DNA of 64,000 nt. Source: Alteromonas sp. ASW11-130. GTDB lineage: Bacteria; Pseudomonadota; Gammaproteobacteria; Enterobacterales; Alteromonadaceae. The DNA is taken from assembly GCF_026183735.1 (NCBI RefSeq), contig NZ_JAPFRE010000044.1, forward strand, positions 52,675 through 116,674. The letters run 5' to 3'. Both the position numbers and the translations under genes were made by a program. The first letter of the stretch is position 1. The number at the start of each line of letters is the position of its first letter. Positions 35,187-45,051 of this stretch are shown here, piece after piece. The notes under the pieces were generated by a model, which did no database searches, was not told the DNA's origin, and worked only from the letters and a program-made list of their open reading frames with translations.

Positions 35187-38153
35187 TTAATTAAACAGAT
35201 ACGATAGTTGTAGATAGTAAAAACCGCCGCTGATACCGTTCGGTGATGTAGGCGGATACAAGGCACCAACTTCTCCCTGAAAAGGATTTTCATCTGGACG
35301 ACCATCCAACACATTTTTAGCTCCCAAAGCCGCGTGAAGATGGTCATTTATCTGCCAGCCTAACTCAGCATCGAGCGTGATTATAGGGCTAAGAAAAATA
35401 TCCATTCCGGCCGACGCATCGAGGTGATCTTCATAAAAACTACCGTAATAATTTACGCGCCACGTCACTGCCCAGTTTTCAACTGACTGTAAAAGAGTAA
35501 TATTCGCTCTATGCGCTGGTAAGTTATCTTCTAACATGCGTATGCGGGCATCTGTTAAGTTGGGCTTATAAACTATTCGGTCAGACTTGAGGCGATGGGG
35601 ATAGCGGTTAACACGCTCAACTTTTGTGTCTGTCCAGTTGTAGGCTAAAATCATTTGATTATTAATTTCATCAAAATTAAATTCATAATGAAGCACTAAG
35701 TCGACACCCTGCGTGTTGGTATCGAAGTCGTTAGTAAAAAATTTCACGCTCTGGTAGCGTTCAGCTTCTGGGTAGCCCTGAATAAATAAGGTATCTATAT
35801 CTGCTTGCGTCAGTGTAATCGCTGACGTTGTACTTATTCTATCGTGAAGCCGAATATTAAAGTAATCCAGCGTAACGTATAGCTGTTCATCATACATGGC
35901 CACCAAGCCTATACTGGTGTTAACCGACTCTTCCGGGGTTAATGGCGTTGCCCCCGCCTGTAACGATATAGCATTGGTTGGTGGAAGTGTAGCTTGGTCT
36001 TCAAGTCCGTTTGCAGAATACGCCGTGGTGACATTGATAACGTTACTTTGCCCCACGGTAGGCGCTTTAAATCCTGTACTTGCTGACCCCCGAATGGCGA
36101 AGAAATCGTTTATTTCCAAACGGCTACTAATTTTGCCATCAAAGGTGCTGCCAAAATCAGAGAAATTCTCAATCCGAGAGGCGATACCGAGCTCCCATAC
36201 GTCCGTTATAAAAAGTTCGGTGTCGGTATACATGGCCCAGTTATGTCGGGTCCAATGTCCTGAAGAAACGGGTTGATAACCTGGAAACCCATTTGAACCA
36301 ATACTGAAACCTTGACTAATGCCCGACGACGGATTAAACGCGAAAGGCCCCGCTTGCCATGATGCTTCATCGCCAGCGTGTTGGTGATAGGATTCGGATC
36401 GCCATTCTAACCCAAATGCCACATTAACGGTTTCTGCCAATTCAGTTTCAATTGACCTACTAATATCAAGATTAACTGTACGTTCAATCTGGCTAACGCC
36501 ACCAGGCCGGAAAGCCGTGGGCGAATCTGGCCCGAATGAAGGGTTGACGGAATTTTCGATTCTATAGTCAATACCTGAGTAACCTACCCCAACACTCGCG
36601 TCCCATTGCCAGTTTTGGAGTGTTCCTTTGACGCCAAAAAAGGTGGAGGCATCTTTTATTGTGCCACCGAATTGAGGTGTGAAGCCCCCGGGAAACCATT
36701 CATTGAAAGCAAAGCAATTTTGTCCCAGTTTTGTGTCGTTATCAGCAATCGATTGATAATCGGCTTGTTCTAGCAGATTGCCGTCCGACAAACTTATTTG
36801 GGGGCACTGAATACCTTCATTCACACCATCCAAGTCGGCTATGAGCAAGGTGGGCGATTGGGTGATTGTGGTATCAACGAAGACCCCTTCGCGTTTTTGT
36901 GGATGTCGATAATAAAAACCACCCTGAATTTTTCGCAAGGCAGTATTGCCGAAAATGTACGCATTAGTTGTGTTATTTAACGAAAATTGGGCGTTGAATG
37001 CGGATTTAAAATCGTATTCAACGTCCAAGGCCCCCCACGTTTGCGCAGGATTAGGCACGAACTTATTACCACTTTCGAACAACGACTGGGCATCGGCCCG
37101 TTGCACGCTGCGCGATGTTGCCTGTTGTTCTCGATACTCTGCGGTGAGATTGATAAAACTACGGTCATCTATTTTAAATCCTTTATTAGCCTGTAGTTGA
37201 ACCGATTGCCCATCCCCCTCATAGTATTCTCCTGCCTTTATCTTAAACGAACCGCCTTGCGCTTCATCTTTCAATACAAAGTTGATTACTCCTGCGATAG
37301 CGTCTGAGCCGTACTGAGCCGCGGCTCCATCTCGCAATACCTCAACTTGTTTCATGGCCGCACCAGGTAGCACCGATATATCTGGCCCCTGTGCACCGTC
37401 AGATAAACCACCGCCAAGGAAGGTAATGACTGCAGAACGGTGGCGGCGCTTTCCATTAATGAGCAACAATGTATGATCAGATGCCATACCTCGAAGATTG
37501 GCGGGACGAACTAAACTGGTGGCATCGTTAATGGGTTGGTCATTAACATTCAGCGAGGGGACTACCACACTAAGCATATTTAGTACGTCCCCGCTCTCTT
37601 GGGCTGCAAATCCGTTTTCACTGACAATATCAAGCGGTACCGATGAATCAGTTACAGATCTTGGGGCATTTCGCGTTCCCACTACCGCTATCCGTTCTAG
37701 TCCGTATGCACCTTCGTCGGGATTTTCACTCTCATTCGGTTCGTCAAGGTCATCTGCACGTCGTGAAGGGTTCGTCGTGACACTGAGCATACCCGATTTA
37801 TCAATCGATACGGCCAAAGCCGTGCCTTCTAATAATCGCTGCAACCCTTCTTGCAAGGTAAACTCGCCATTCAATGCGTTTGTATCGACTTTCTCAGCCA
37901 GCTCAAATGGAAATAACAATGTAGTATCGGCCTGGCGGGCGAATTCAGTTAACGCGCTATCCGCTTTTTGTTTCGATATAGAGAAGTGAATTTTCGGGTT
38001 AGCATCGGCAACAACATTTAAAGAGATGCCTGCAAAGAAAAGCGTAAATAGCACTCTGCATTTATGCAAAAATGAGGCGCACGAAAGTTTCTCGTAATAA
38101 AGTCGGCTACGAGTAACAAAACATGTCTGAGAGGTTATCAAATGCCTGCGCAA
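35187..38153 (-). CDS. TonB-dependent transducer with STN signalling domain
   Basis: 988 residues. A signal peptide (about 28-50) is followed by an STN domain (about 52-125, IHFSISKQKADSALTEFARQADTTLLFPF), the part of FecA-type receptors that contacts a FecR anti-sigma factor in the periplasm. Plug and beta-barrel domains fill the rest. The plug is very like that of the receptor at 40070 (SLVRPANLRGMASDHTLLLINGKRRHRS). It lies downstream of fecI/fecR-like genes on the same strand. The ligand is unknown. The start is uncertain: TTG at 38153 or a later TTG about 27 codons in, neither with a good ribosome binding site. Confidence 0.92.
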   Translation of the reverse strand: MRRHLITSQTCFVTRSRLYYEKLSCASFLHKCRVLFTLFFAGISLNVVADANPKIHFSISKQKADSALTEFARQADTTLLFPFELAEKVDTNALNGEFTLQEGLQRLLEGTALAVSIDKSGMLSVTTNPSRRADDLDEPNESENPDEGAYGLERIAVVGTRNAPRSVTDSSVPLDIVSENGFAAQESGDVLNMLSVVVPSLNVNDQPINDATSLVRPANLRGMASDHTLLLINGKRRHRSAVITFLGGGLSDGAQGPDISVLPGAAMKQVEVLRDGAAAQYGSDAIAGVINFVLKDEAQGGSFKIKAGEYYEGDGQSVQLQANKGFKIDDRSFINLTAEYREQQATSRSVQRADAQSLFESGNKFVPNPAQTWGALDVEYDFKSAFNAQFSLNNTTNAYIFGNTALRKIQGGFYYRHPQKREGVFVDTTITQSPTLLIADLDGVNEGIQCPQISLSDGNLLEQADYQSIADNDTKLGQNCFAFNEWFPGGFTPQFGGTIKDASTFFGVKGTLQNWQWDASVGVGYSGIDYRIENSVNPSFGPDSPTAFRPGGVSQIERTVNLDISRSIETELAETVNVAFGLEWRSESYHQHAGDEASWQAGPFAFNPSSGISQGFSIGSNGFPGYQPVSSGHWTRHNWAMYTDTELFITDVWELGIASRIENFSDFGSTFDGKISSRLEINDFFAIRGSASTGFKAPTVGQSNVINVTTAYSANGLEDQATLPPTNAISLQAGATPLTPEESVNTSIGLVAMYDEQLYVTLDYFNIRLHDRISTTSAITLTQADIDTLFIQGYPEAERYQSVKFFTNDFDTNTQGVDLVLHYEFNFDEINNQMILAYNWTDTKVERVNRYPHRLKSDRIVYKPNLTDARIRMLEDNLPAHRANITLLQSVENWAVTWRVNYYGSFYEDHLDASAGMDIFLSPIITLDAELGWQINDHLHAALGAKNVLDGRPDENPFQGEVGALYPPTSPNGISGGFYYLQLSYLFN

Positions 38154-38281
38154 ATTATTCTGTAATTATTATAGTTTTGCCCATAGTTACACGAACTACA
38201 TTAATATCTCAACTACTTAAGTTTATCAGAAGATGTCAGGAACTAACGATAGTGTAAGGCAAAAATTCGCTTTGCTTTAAT

Positions 38282-39349
38282 TTATCCAGCTGATCTGAGC
38301 TCAATTACTTCATCCAGTTTCTGCGTGTGTTCAATTTGAAAGCTATTTTTTAAAGCAAACAACAAACCGTCTATATCGCCTACCTTGAAAAAGCCTGCCA
38401 CACGGCGATCATTGAGTTCTTCATTCATCAGTTTAAATTGTATTGGCGTATATCTCCCTATTTCCTGAAGCACTTTGTACAAAGGTTCGCCTTTGAAAAC
38501 AATCATCCCCTGTTGCCAGGCCAGATCTTCATCAATGTCGTTTTCACTCACATTATGTTTTTGCTTAACCGCACCCTGCACCATTGCTTTCTCACCAGAA
38601 AACATCAACAGGCCCTCGGTCGCTATAGGCTTTCTAGTAATAAGTGACTGCACACCACTTTGCGACTCATCGCTATCATTTTGTTTAACTAATACCCGTC
38701 CTTCTGTCACAACCAGTTCAAAGGCTTGATTTTCGACATACTGCATATTAAATGCGGTACCTACGGCGGTGACAGAATTTTTCCCAGCATTTACGGAAAA
38801 AGGGCGTTGTTTATCATGGGCCACCGTGAAATGCGCTTCGCCTCGAATTAAATCAATTAATCGCTGACTATCGGTATAGGTAACTTCAATTATGGTATCA
38901 GTATTTAAATGTACGATTGAACCATCTGACAACGTAATGTTTTTTTGTTCACCGATGGCAGTTTCAACCTTTTGCTGTAGCACAATGACTGCTTCAGGCG
39001 TCCGTTCAACCCAAGCCCAATCCATCATCATACCTACACCTAATGCCATCAAAGCAAAGCCAGCTGCAACACTCCAACGAGCCTGTTTTACCAATTTACG
39101 CAAGCGGCTGACTTGCTGAGTTTGCGCTTCTCGTAATGGGAACAAGCCTGATAATTCATTCATCACACTCATGTCATCCCATAACTGTGCGATTTGTAAC
39201 AGCATCTTGCGATGACTTGAGGACAACGTTGCCCAGTGTTGTAGCTCTTTGGTCTCTGCTGGCGTCAAACCACGATCAATACGGCTGATCCACTCAGATG
39301 CCTGTTGGTGAATCGTATCTTTACTGGAAAATTGACTAATATTGTTCAT
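38282..39349 (-). CDS. FecR-type anti-sigma factor
   Basis: About 355 residues from the ATG at 39349, seven bases behind the sigma gene stop; a longer frame to 39412 would overlap it. N-terminal cytoplasmic FecR region with WISRIDRGLTPAE and the conserved W residues (about 15-75), one membrane helix (about 90-107), then a periplasmic FecR domain (about 115-230, NITLSDGSIVHLNTDT) and a C-terminal DUF4974-like/STN-contact region. It should hold the ECF sigma inactive until the STN receptor signals. Confidence 0.92.
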   Translation of the reverse strand: MNNISQFSSKDTIHQQASEWISRIDRGLTPAETKELQHWATLSSSHRKMLLQIAQLWDDMSVMNELSGLFPLREAQTQQVSRLRKLVKQARWSVAAGFALMALGVGMMMDWAWVERTPEAVIVLQQKVETAIGEQKNITLSDGSIVHLNTDTIIEVTYTDSQRLIDLIRGEAHFTVAHDKQRPFSVNAGKNSVTAVGTAFNMQYVENQAFELVVTEGRVLVKQNDSDESQSGVQSLITRKPIATEGLLMFSGEKAMVQGAVKQKHNVSENDIDEDLAWQQGMIVFKGEPLYKVLQEIGRYTPIQFKLMNEELNDRRVAGFFKVGDIDGLLFALKNSFQIEHTQKLDEVIELRSAG

Positions 39350-39356
39350 GCCGTTA

Positions 39357-39911
39357 CTACTTCGTATCGTGATTAGCGGAGATAGATGAAATTTGCTCAT
39401 CCCCTTCATCATTCAATGTCGCTAAATATTGACTACAATGAAGCAAACCTTTTGCTACATGTTTTTCTACCGTGCTTTCACTTAGGCCGACCAATTCGGC
39501 GATTTCTTTTTGCTTCATTCCATAGACTTTCTTAAGCAAAAACACGCGTTTTACTTCTGGAGAAAGTGTATCTGTGGCTCGACAGAAATTAATAAATCGC
39601 TCTTTACTCTCAACATGTTTTTCAAGCGTATGCCCAACTAACTCGTGAGGAAGTGTGTCCATATCATCCATAGCCTGATGACGCGTATTGGCGGCGCTGG
39701 ATACATGATTAAGGGCCAAATTTTTTACTGTTCGTAGCATGTACGTTCGCGCATAGCGAATTTCCTGCTTTAATTCAGCTTCATAACTCTTAATAAAGGC
39801 TTCTTGAACGATATCTTCTATATCGTCCATACTGACAATGGAGCTGATCGCTCCCATTAACTTCGAGCGATACTTTATATAGGTGGCGGAAAGAGTCGAC
39901 TGTTTAGTCAT
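39357..39911 (-). CDS. ECF RNA polymerase sigma factor, FecI-like
   Basis: 184 residues with sigma region 2 (about 10-80, DDIEDIVQEAFIKSYEAE) and region 4 (about 120-170, LLKKVYGMKQKEIAELVGLSESTVEKHVAKG). It is the cytoplasmic output of the receptor-anti-sigma-sigma relay with the two genes downstream. Likely targets are its own cluster and the receptor at 40070. Confidence 0.94.
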   Translation of the reverse strand: MTKQSTLSATYIKYRSKLMGAISSIVSMDDIEDIVQEAFIKSYEAELKQEIRYARTYMLRTVKNLALNHVSSAANTRHQAMDDMDTLPHELVGHTLEKHVESKERFINFCRATDTLSPEVKRVFLLKKVYGMKQKEIAELVGLSESTVEKHVAKGLLHCSQYLATLNDEGDEQISSISANHDTK

Positions 39912-40034
39912 AGTTTTATTCTTATATGTGTACTTTGATATTTACACTTTTTGCCATTCTGCCAGCTTTTCGTGCTCATTGTCACGTTTGATTCACAACT
40001 ATCGAACTTTTCAAACGCTAATTACAAGCAAAAT

Positions 40035-40055
40035 AGAGGGGCCCAATGCCCCTCT
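40035..40055 (-). terminator. Terminator behind the second receptor gene
   Basis: AGAGGGGC and GCCCCTCT form an 8-bp stem. On the minus strand ATTTTG follows, a weak T-run. Confidence 0.6.
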
Positions 40056-40069
40056 CGCTTTAACACCTA

Positions 40070-42658
40070 TTAAAAGGTATAGATGCCTCTAACGTAGTAG
40101 AAACCACCATTAATACCGATAGGAGAAGTTACTGGATATTGAGCACCAGCGACTTCTGTATCCCACAGCGTATTTTCATCAGGATATTCGTCCAATGCAT
40201 TCTTAGCACCTATCGCAATTTCAAAATTGTCAGCAAAAGCATAAGCTGCTTCCAAATCTAAGGTGATTTCAGAACTGATTTTAGGAATATCTAAAGCTGA
40301 ATCTAAGTGGTCTTCATAGATGCTGCCAAAGTAATTAACTCGACCTAGGAAACGCCAGTCACCCGTCTCATGGGTAGTGGTGAAACTCCAACGTACAGCT
40401 GGCAGGTTATTTTCCAGCATTCTTACACGATAAGGCGAGATATTATCTGAAGCTTGGTCTACTTCAGTAGAGGTCCAATTGTAGGCTAGTGAGTACTTAG
40501 TCTCTCCATCCCACATATCCATACTGTAGTTAGCTACCACGTCGACACCTTCAGTAGTGGTGTCAAAGTCATTAGTGAAGAAGCTTACTTCCGTGAAACT
40601 GGATGCATCGCTCACACCTTGTGCTAACAACTGTGCGATGTCATCGTCAGTTAATTTAATTCCAGACGCGGTACTTAAGCGGTCCGTTACTTCAATATTG
40701 TAATAGTCAACTGTCATGAACAGACCATTATCAAAATCAGCAACCAAACCCACGCTCATACTGGTGGATTCTTCTGGTGTCAATTGCTCACCACCTTTTA
40801 ACACTGAAATTGGATCAGTTGGAGGCAATGTCGCCCGGTCTATTAGCTCACCATCCGTACCAAAAGCAGTGGTAACATTTCTTACGTTACTTTGGCCAAG
40901 AGTCGGGGCTTTAAAGCCGGTTGAATAAGCACCACGCAGTGCAAAACTGTCAGTCATCTGCCAGCGAGCGGCTAATTTACCCTTTAACGTATCCCCAAAG
41001 TCGGAGAAGTCTTCGTAACGTGCGGCGGCAGCAAGCATAAATGATTCGGTTAAGTACATTTCAGCGTCAACATAAAAAGCGATGTTGTGACGTGAGACTT
41101 CACCCTGACTTCGCGCTGACAAGCCTGGGAAACCATTTGAGCCGATACCGAAGCCCTGACTACCTAGTGGCCCAATGGCATAAGAAGCAGGGTCACCCGC
41201 TATACTTTCATAGGTCTCATGACGATACTGGAAACCACCAGCAAGATAGATTGGCTCGTACAAACCAGCATCTATCGGCTTAGTCAAGTCGATATCAAGC
41301 GTCTGTTCACTTTGGATATACTTGCCTGGTTTAAACGACATTGGGGTATCAGGACCGAGTGACGGGTTGATGGTATTAGAGATAGCAAAATCAATCTCAT
41401 TTTGACCCAAGTTAACACTTACATCATAACCAACTTCGTTTGCAAACTCGCCTTTAGTACCAAACACTAGTGACATGTCAGTTACGACACCGCCAAAGCG
41501 CGGGGTGAAACCGCCAGGTAACATCTCGTTAAAGGCAAAACAGTTTGCTCCAACAGCCGTGCTATTGTCTGCAATTAGCGCATAACTAGGACTTTGTAAT
41601 ACGTTGTCGCCGATTACTACATCTGGGCAGCTAATACCTTGGTCGATTCCATCAAGGTCACCTACCAGCAACAGCGCTTCGCCATCTTCGTTAGTGCCCC
41701 CATCAAACACGCCTCCTCGTGTATGCGGATTACGGAAATAAAAGCCACCTTCAACTTCACGTTCAGCATAATTACCAAACATATACGCTTCTGCGTCGTT
41801 ACTTAATTCTAAACCTAAATTCGCAAAGAGCTTAATGTCGTCCTTGATTTCCGGATTGCCCCAGATTTGTGCTGGGTTAGCAACAAATGTGTTCCCCGCG
41901 GAAATCAACCCTGCAGCGTCATCTCGCTGCACACTACGTGATGTTGGATCAGAGGTCCTGTATTCGGCAGTTAGGTTCACGAAGCCCGCTTCAGTTAATG
42001 GCATACCAATATTGCCAGAAACTTGATACATTCTACCGTCACCTTCGTAAAACTCACCTGCACGAGCCTCGATAGAACCGCCCTCGGCATTATCTTTAAG
42101 GACAAAGTTTACTACCCCGGCAATCGCATCTGAACCATATTGGGCAGCGGCACCATCCCGTAGTACTTCCACTTGCTTTAATGCAGCAGCGGGTATTACC
42201 GAGATGTCAGGGCCTTGTGCACCGTCAGATAAGCCGCCGCCCAAGAACGTAATAACCGCAGAACGGTGACGACGTTTACCATTAACCAATACCAAAGTAT
42301 GGTCAGAAGCCATGCCGCGTAAGTTCGCAGGACGAACTAATGTGGACGCATCATTAATAGGCTGCTCATTTACGTTAAATGATGGTACAACGGTCTGCAT
42401 CATGGAGACCATGTCAGTTGAACCTTGATTTTTAAATTCTTCGTCGGAGATGACGTCTACCGGAACCGCAGAATCGCCAACTGAGCGGGGGGCAGCACGA
42501 GTACCGACAACCGCTATTTTCTCGACATCGTTATTGTCAACTGTATCGGCTGTATCTTCTTGTGCCAGAACAGGTGTCGCAGCAAACGCACTAACTGTTA
42601 TTGATGCTGCCAACACTGCGCGGACATTTTTAGATAAAAGTGTCAGTGAAGTTTTCAT
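40070..42658 (-). CDS. TonB-dependent receptor, paralogue without STN domain
   Basis: 862 residues with a signal peptide (VRAVLAASITVSAFAATPVLA), plug (about 45-165) and beta-barrel ending in a C-terminal aromatic (YTF). Plug and barrel share long identical stretches with the receptor at 35187 (RGMASDHT, NGKRRHRSAVITFLGGGLSDGAQ). It lacks the STN domain, so it cannot signal and is a pure uptake channel. It is the most upstream minus-strand gene of the cluster. The substrate is unknown. Confidence 0.93.
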   Translation of the reverse strand: MKTSLTLLSKNVRAVLAASITVSAFAATPVLAQEDTADTVDNNDVEKIAVVGTRAAPRSVGDSAVPVDVISDEEFKNQGSTDMVSMMQTVVPSFNVNEQPINDASTLVRPANLRGMASDHTLVLVNGKRRHRSAVITFLGGGLSDGAQGPDISVIPAAALKQVEVLRDGAAAQYGSDAIAGVVNFVLKDNAEGGSIEARAGEFYEGDGRMYQVSGNIGMPLTEAGFVNLTAEYRTSDPTSRSVQRDDAAGLISAGNTFVANPAQIWGNPEIKDDIKLFANLGLELSNDAEAYMFGNYAEREVEGGFYFRNPHTRGGVFDGGTNEDGEALLLVGDLDGIDQGISCPDVVIGDNVLQSPSYALIADNSTAVGANCFAFNEMLPGGFTPRFGGVVTDMSLVFGTKGEFANEVGYDVSVNLGQNEIDFAISNTINPSLGPDTPMSFKPGKYIQSEQTLDIDLTKPIDAGLYEPIYLAGGFQYRHETYESIAGDPASYAIGPLGSQGFGIGSNGFPGLSARSQGEVSRHNIAFYVDAEMYLTESFMLAAAARYEDFSDFGDTLKGKLAARWQMTDSFALRGAYSTGFKAPTLGQSNVRNVTTAFGTDGELIDRATLPPTDPISVLKGGEQLTPEESTSMSVGLVADFDNGLFMTVDYYNIEVTDRLSTASGIKLTDDDIAQLLAQGVSDASSFTEVSFFTNDFDTTTEGVDVVANYSMDMWDGETKYSLAYNWTSTEVDQASDNISPYRVRMLENNLPAVRWSFTTTHETGDWRFLGRVNYFGSIYEDHLDSALDIPKISSEITLDLEAAYAFADNFEIAIGAKNALDEYPDENTLWDTEVAGAQYPVTSPIGINGGFYYVRGIYTF

Positions 42659-42987
42659 ATATGTTTCCTGGAATGAAAATTCCCCTCGCCCTGTAACCTA
42701 GGGAAACAATAGTTCAGGGGTGGGAAATTTAATTTTTATTAACCTTTCAACACTGGCTAACTATTTTTGCCAGTCAGTGTTCTTATAAACACTAACCTTA
42801 TAAAAAACAAACAATTTTCGACGAAAAAAATATATTTTTTCACTCCATAGAGGATTTCAATTGTTAGACTGTCTATAACTATTTAGGCAAGACTAAATAT
42901 CATTAAATTCACGGTACTTTCAGATAAATATGAGGGCGTGAGACCTTGGCAGGTTGAGTGAGTGGTCAGCGATATTTTCGCTGATAG
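42659..42987. other. Upstream region of the receptor gene
   Basis: Should hold the receptor promoter; no sigma boxes or Fur site are firmly recognised. A TCAGCGA/TCGCTGA hairpin lies at 42967-42985, right against the IS end. Confidence 0.5.
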
Positions 42988-43019
42988 TGAACCGTCCTAA
43001 TATATGTTGACGGTTTTAA

Positions 43020-43832
43020 CTAAGCCAGCTGACTTTCGCAGCTGGCTTTTTTATGCACCTCATTCGGGGTCTTCATTTTTAGACTAAGATGCGGCCTATA
43101 TTCATTATAGATCGCAATTGATTGTCTCACCGCACGTTTCAGCTCTTCTCCAGTTCGACATTTCGTTAATAAAAACTCATGCTTCAAGATGCCATTGATA
43201 CGCTCTGCAAGCGCATTCTGGTAACAGTCGTAGCCATCCGTCATTGACGGGGTGATTAAGCTAGATGAGAGCTGGTCTTGATATATTTGTGAGCAGTATT
43301 GACTGCCTCTATCAGAATGGTGAATTAACGGTTCTAGACTCATTCTTCTTTTAATCGCTTGCTTTAAAGCGCGCCCGATATCTGTGGCGGTCATGCTTGG
43401 AGAAACATCATGCCCCATGATCTTCCTACTATAAGCGTCTGTAACCAAGGAGAGATAGTGGATGCCAACATCCGTTTCTACATACGTTATATCGCTGACA
43501 AACACTTGCTCAGGGCGGCTCACAATCAAACCCTTGAGTAGGTTAGGATGCTTCTTCATCCAGTGTTTACTATCCGTGGTTTTGTGGTAATTACGAGGCT
43601 TTTTGACCAACAAGTTATGAGCGCGAAGGTAGTCAAAAAGGCTATCCCGCCCGAGTTTGACGCCGGCTGCTTCTAACTTAGGCTTCATTAAATGATACAG
43701 TTTACGAGTGCCTAACCTCGGCATAAAGCGTCGTATATCAGCCACCATACACAAGACAGGCAATAATGCCTTAGCTCTTGCCTGACAGCGACTTTCGGCC
43801 TGATAAATGGACTGCCGTGAGATACCCATCAC
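43020..43832 (-). CDS. IS3-family transposase OrfB (DDE integrase core)
   Basis: 270 residues. The rve-type catalytic triad is visible in SDITYVET (D), HHSDRGSQY (D) and NALAERINGILKHE (E), with the HTH_21-like region ahead. The frame is open upstream to a TAA that overlaps the end of orfA and reads SLSQLCRVMGISRQS, a typical IS3 OrfB start. Expression as an OrfAB fusion by -1 frameshift would have to occur within the few bases around AAGCTTAAATAAG; no classical slippery A-run is seen, so re-initiation is possible. Confidence 0.94.
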   Translation of the reverse strand: MMGISRQSIYQAESRCQARAKALLPVLCMVADIRRFMPRLGTRKLYHLMKPKLEAAGVKLGRDSLFDYLRAHNLLVKKPRNYHKTTDSKHWMKKHPNLLKGLIVSRPEQVFVSDITYVETDVGIHYLSLVTDAYSRKIMGHDVSPSMTATDIGRALKQAIKRRMSLEPLIHHSDRGSQYCSQIYQDQLSSSLITPSMTDGYDCYQNALAERINGILKHEFLLTKCRTGEELKRAVRQSIAIYNEYRPHLSLKMKTPNEVHKKASCESQLA

Positions 43833-43852
43833 ACGACACAGTTGCGATAAGC

Positions 43853-44245
43853 TTATTTAAGCTTTGCTCTGGAGTTTCCTAACCCCATCTCGACAAGCTT
43901 TTTTCGCAGTTGGGTTCCTTGTGTGGTGTCGATGTAATCAATCATTTCATTGAGTACCAGATTACGAATTTTTTCATCTTCAAGCTTTCGCTCTAGCTCT
44001 TTAATGCGTTGCTCTGGAGTCGGGTTTGAGTGAGTCATTATAGTTAACCTCGGACGATACCAATCTTGACGCCCATGCTTACGAAGCCAAACTAAAACAG
44101 TGCTTCTGCCTTGTATTCCATATTTAGCTTGTGCTTGCTTGTAGGTCAACTCGCCTTTTTCTACCTGGGCGACAACGGCTAGTTTAAAAGCCTGGGTATA
44201 ATCACGCTGCGTGCGCTTAGAGATTGATTTAATTGCCTTTCCCAT
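43853..44245 (-). CDS. IS3-family transposase OrfA (helix-turn-helix)
   Basis: About 130 residues from the ATG at 44245, with GGAG upstream; a TTG at 44266 inside the terminal repeat is less likely. It has an HTH_Tnp-type domain (DYTQAFKLAVVAQVEKGELTYKQAQAKYGI) followed by a leucine-zipper-like helix (EQRIKELERKLEDEKIRNLVLNEMI). It binds the element ends. Confidence 0.92.
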   Translation of the reverse strand: MGKAIKSISKRTQRDYTQAFKLAVVAQVEKGELTYKQAQAKYGIQGRSTVLVWLRKHGRQDWYRPRLTIMTHSNPTPEQRIKELERKLEDEKIRNLVLNEMIDYIDTTQGTQLRKKLVEMGLGNSRAKLK

Positions 44246-44293
44246 AATAAGTCTCCAATCTGTCAACTTATTTCAGGACGGGTCATAGAAGGG

Positions 44294-44326
44294 AAAAAAG
44301 CCCGATAAGGAGGTCGGGCTTTTTTT
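44294..44326. terminator. Terminator of grxD (bidirectional)
   Basis: AAAAAAGCCCGA and TCGGGCTTTTTT form a strong stem with an eight-base loop and an A/T-run on each side. It lies 9 bp outside the IS. Confidence 0.9.
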
Positions 44327-44350
44327 ATATCAAAAGAGATACGAAAAATA

Positions 44351-44704
44351 TTATTCAGCGTCGCTATTATGTTTTTCTGCGGTCTCTTTAACCAGCGGCT
44401 GTAATTCGTTTTGTTGAAACATTTCAATAATAATGTCACAACCGCCTATCAGCTCCCCATCTACCCACAATTGCGGAAAGGTAGGCCAGTTAGCATATTT
44501 AGGTAGCTCTGCACGGATGTCAGGGTTTTGCAGTATATCAACATACGCAAACGGTTCACCACACGACATGAGCGCCTGCGATGCCTGAGCAGAAAAACCG
44601 CAGCTAGGAAGTTTTGGTGACCCTTTCATATACAACAGGATCGGATTTTCTTCGATTTGCTGTTTGATACGCTCTACAGTGGTTTGATTCTCGGTATTTT
44701 CCAT
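44351..44704 (-). CDS. grxD: Monothiol glutaredoxin (Grx4)
   Basis: 117 residues. The active site is C35 in SCGFS, the CGFS monothiol motif, with KGSPKLP before it and WPTFPQLWVDGELIGGCDI behind it. CGFS glutaredoxins carry glutathione-bound [2Fe-2S] clusters and deliver them to target proteins. It is divergent from sodB, as grxD and sodB are neighbours in E. coli too. Confidence 0.97.
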   Translation of the reverse strand: MENTENQTTVERIKQQIEENPILLYMKGSPKLPSCGFSAQASQALMSCGEPFAYVDILQNPDIRAELPKYANWPTFPQLWVDGELIGGCDIIIEMFQQNELQPLVKETAEKHNSDAE

Positions 44705-45051
44705 CCAGTCCTCTCAATAGTTGAAAAACCGTTTTTTACGGTTCCTATTTCTCATCTCATAATTTTATCATATTAGTTAACGGCATGCCGAGCATAGTTT
44801 ACTGAACCCTTCCCCGCCCCTTACCGAAGTGATCTTTCTAATTCCAAAGTACCTATGATAATCAGGGTAAAAATAAAGATTTCAATTCCCTAATGTTACA
44901 CTTTGGTTAAAAATTTCAAATTTGTCATTGGGTTATGAAATAATATCCCAATATTATTATGACAACCTAGACCTTTGCTGACCTGAAATTGCGAACAGGC
45001 TTGCTATAAATCAGGCAGCAGCAAAAACTAAATACCAATAAGGAGACCCGT
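44705..45051. other. grxD-sodB divergent intergenic region
   Basis: 347 bp that must hold both promoters. A perfect dyad lies at 44939-44958. Confidence 0.5.
44939..44958. promoter_or_regulatory. Operator-like dyad upstream of sodB
   Basis: AATAATAT, CCCA, ATATTATT: a perfect 8-bp inverted repeat about 95 bp before sodB. The regulator is not identified. Confidence 0.5.

Larger units (their letters stand above)
42988..44285 (-). mobile_element. Complete IS3-family insertion sequence
   Basis: 1298 bp. Imperfect terminal repeats start TGAACCGTCCT (left) and TGACCCGTCCT (right, minus strand), both running on to GTTGAC. A 3-bp TAG flanks both sides as a target duplication. It carries orfA and orfB of IS3 type in the usual order on the minus strand. 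Both ends and both genes look whole, so it may still be active. Confidence 0.92.
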
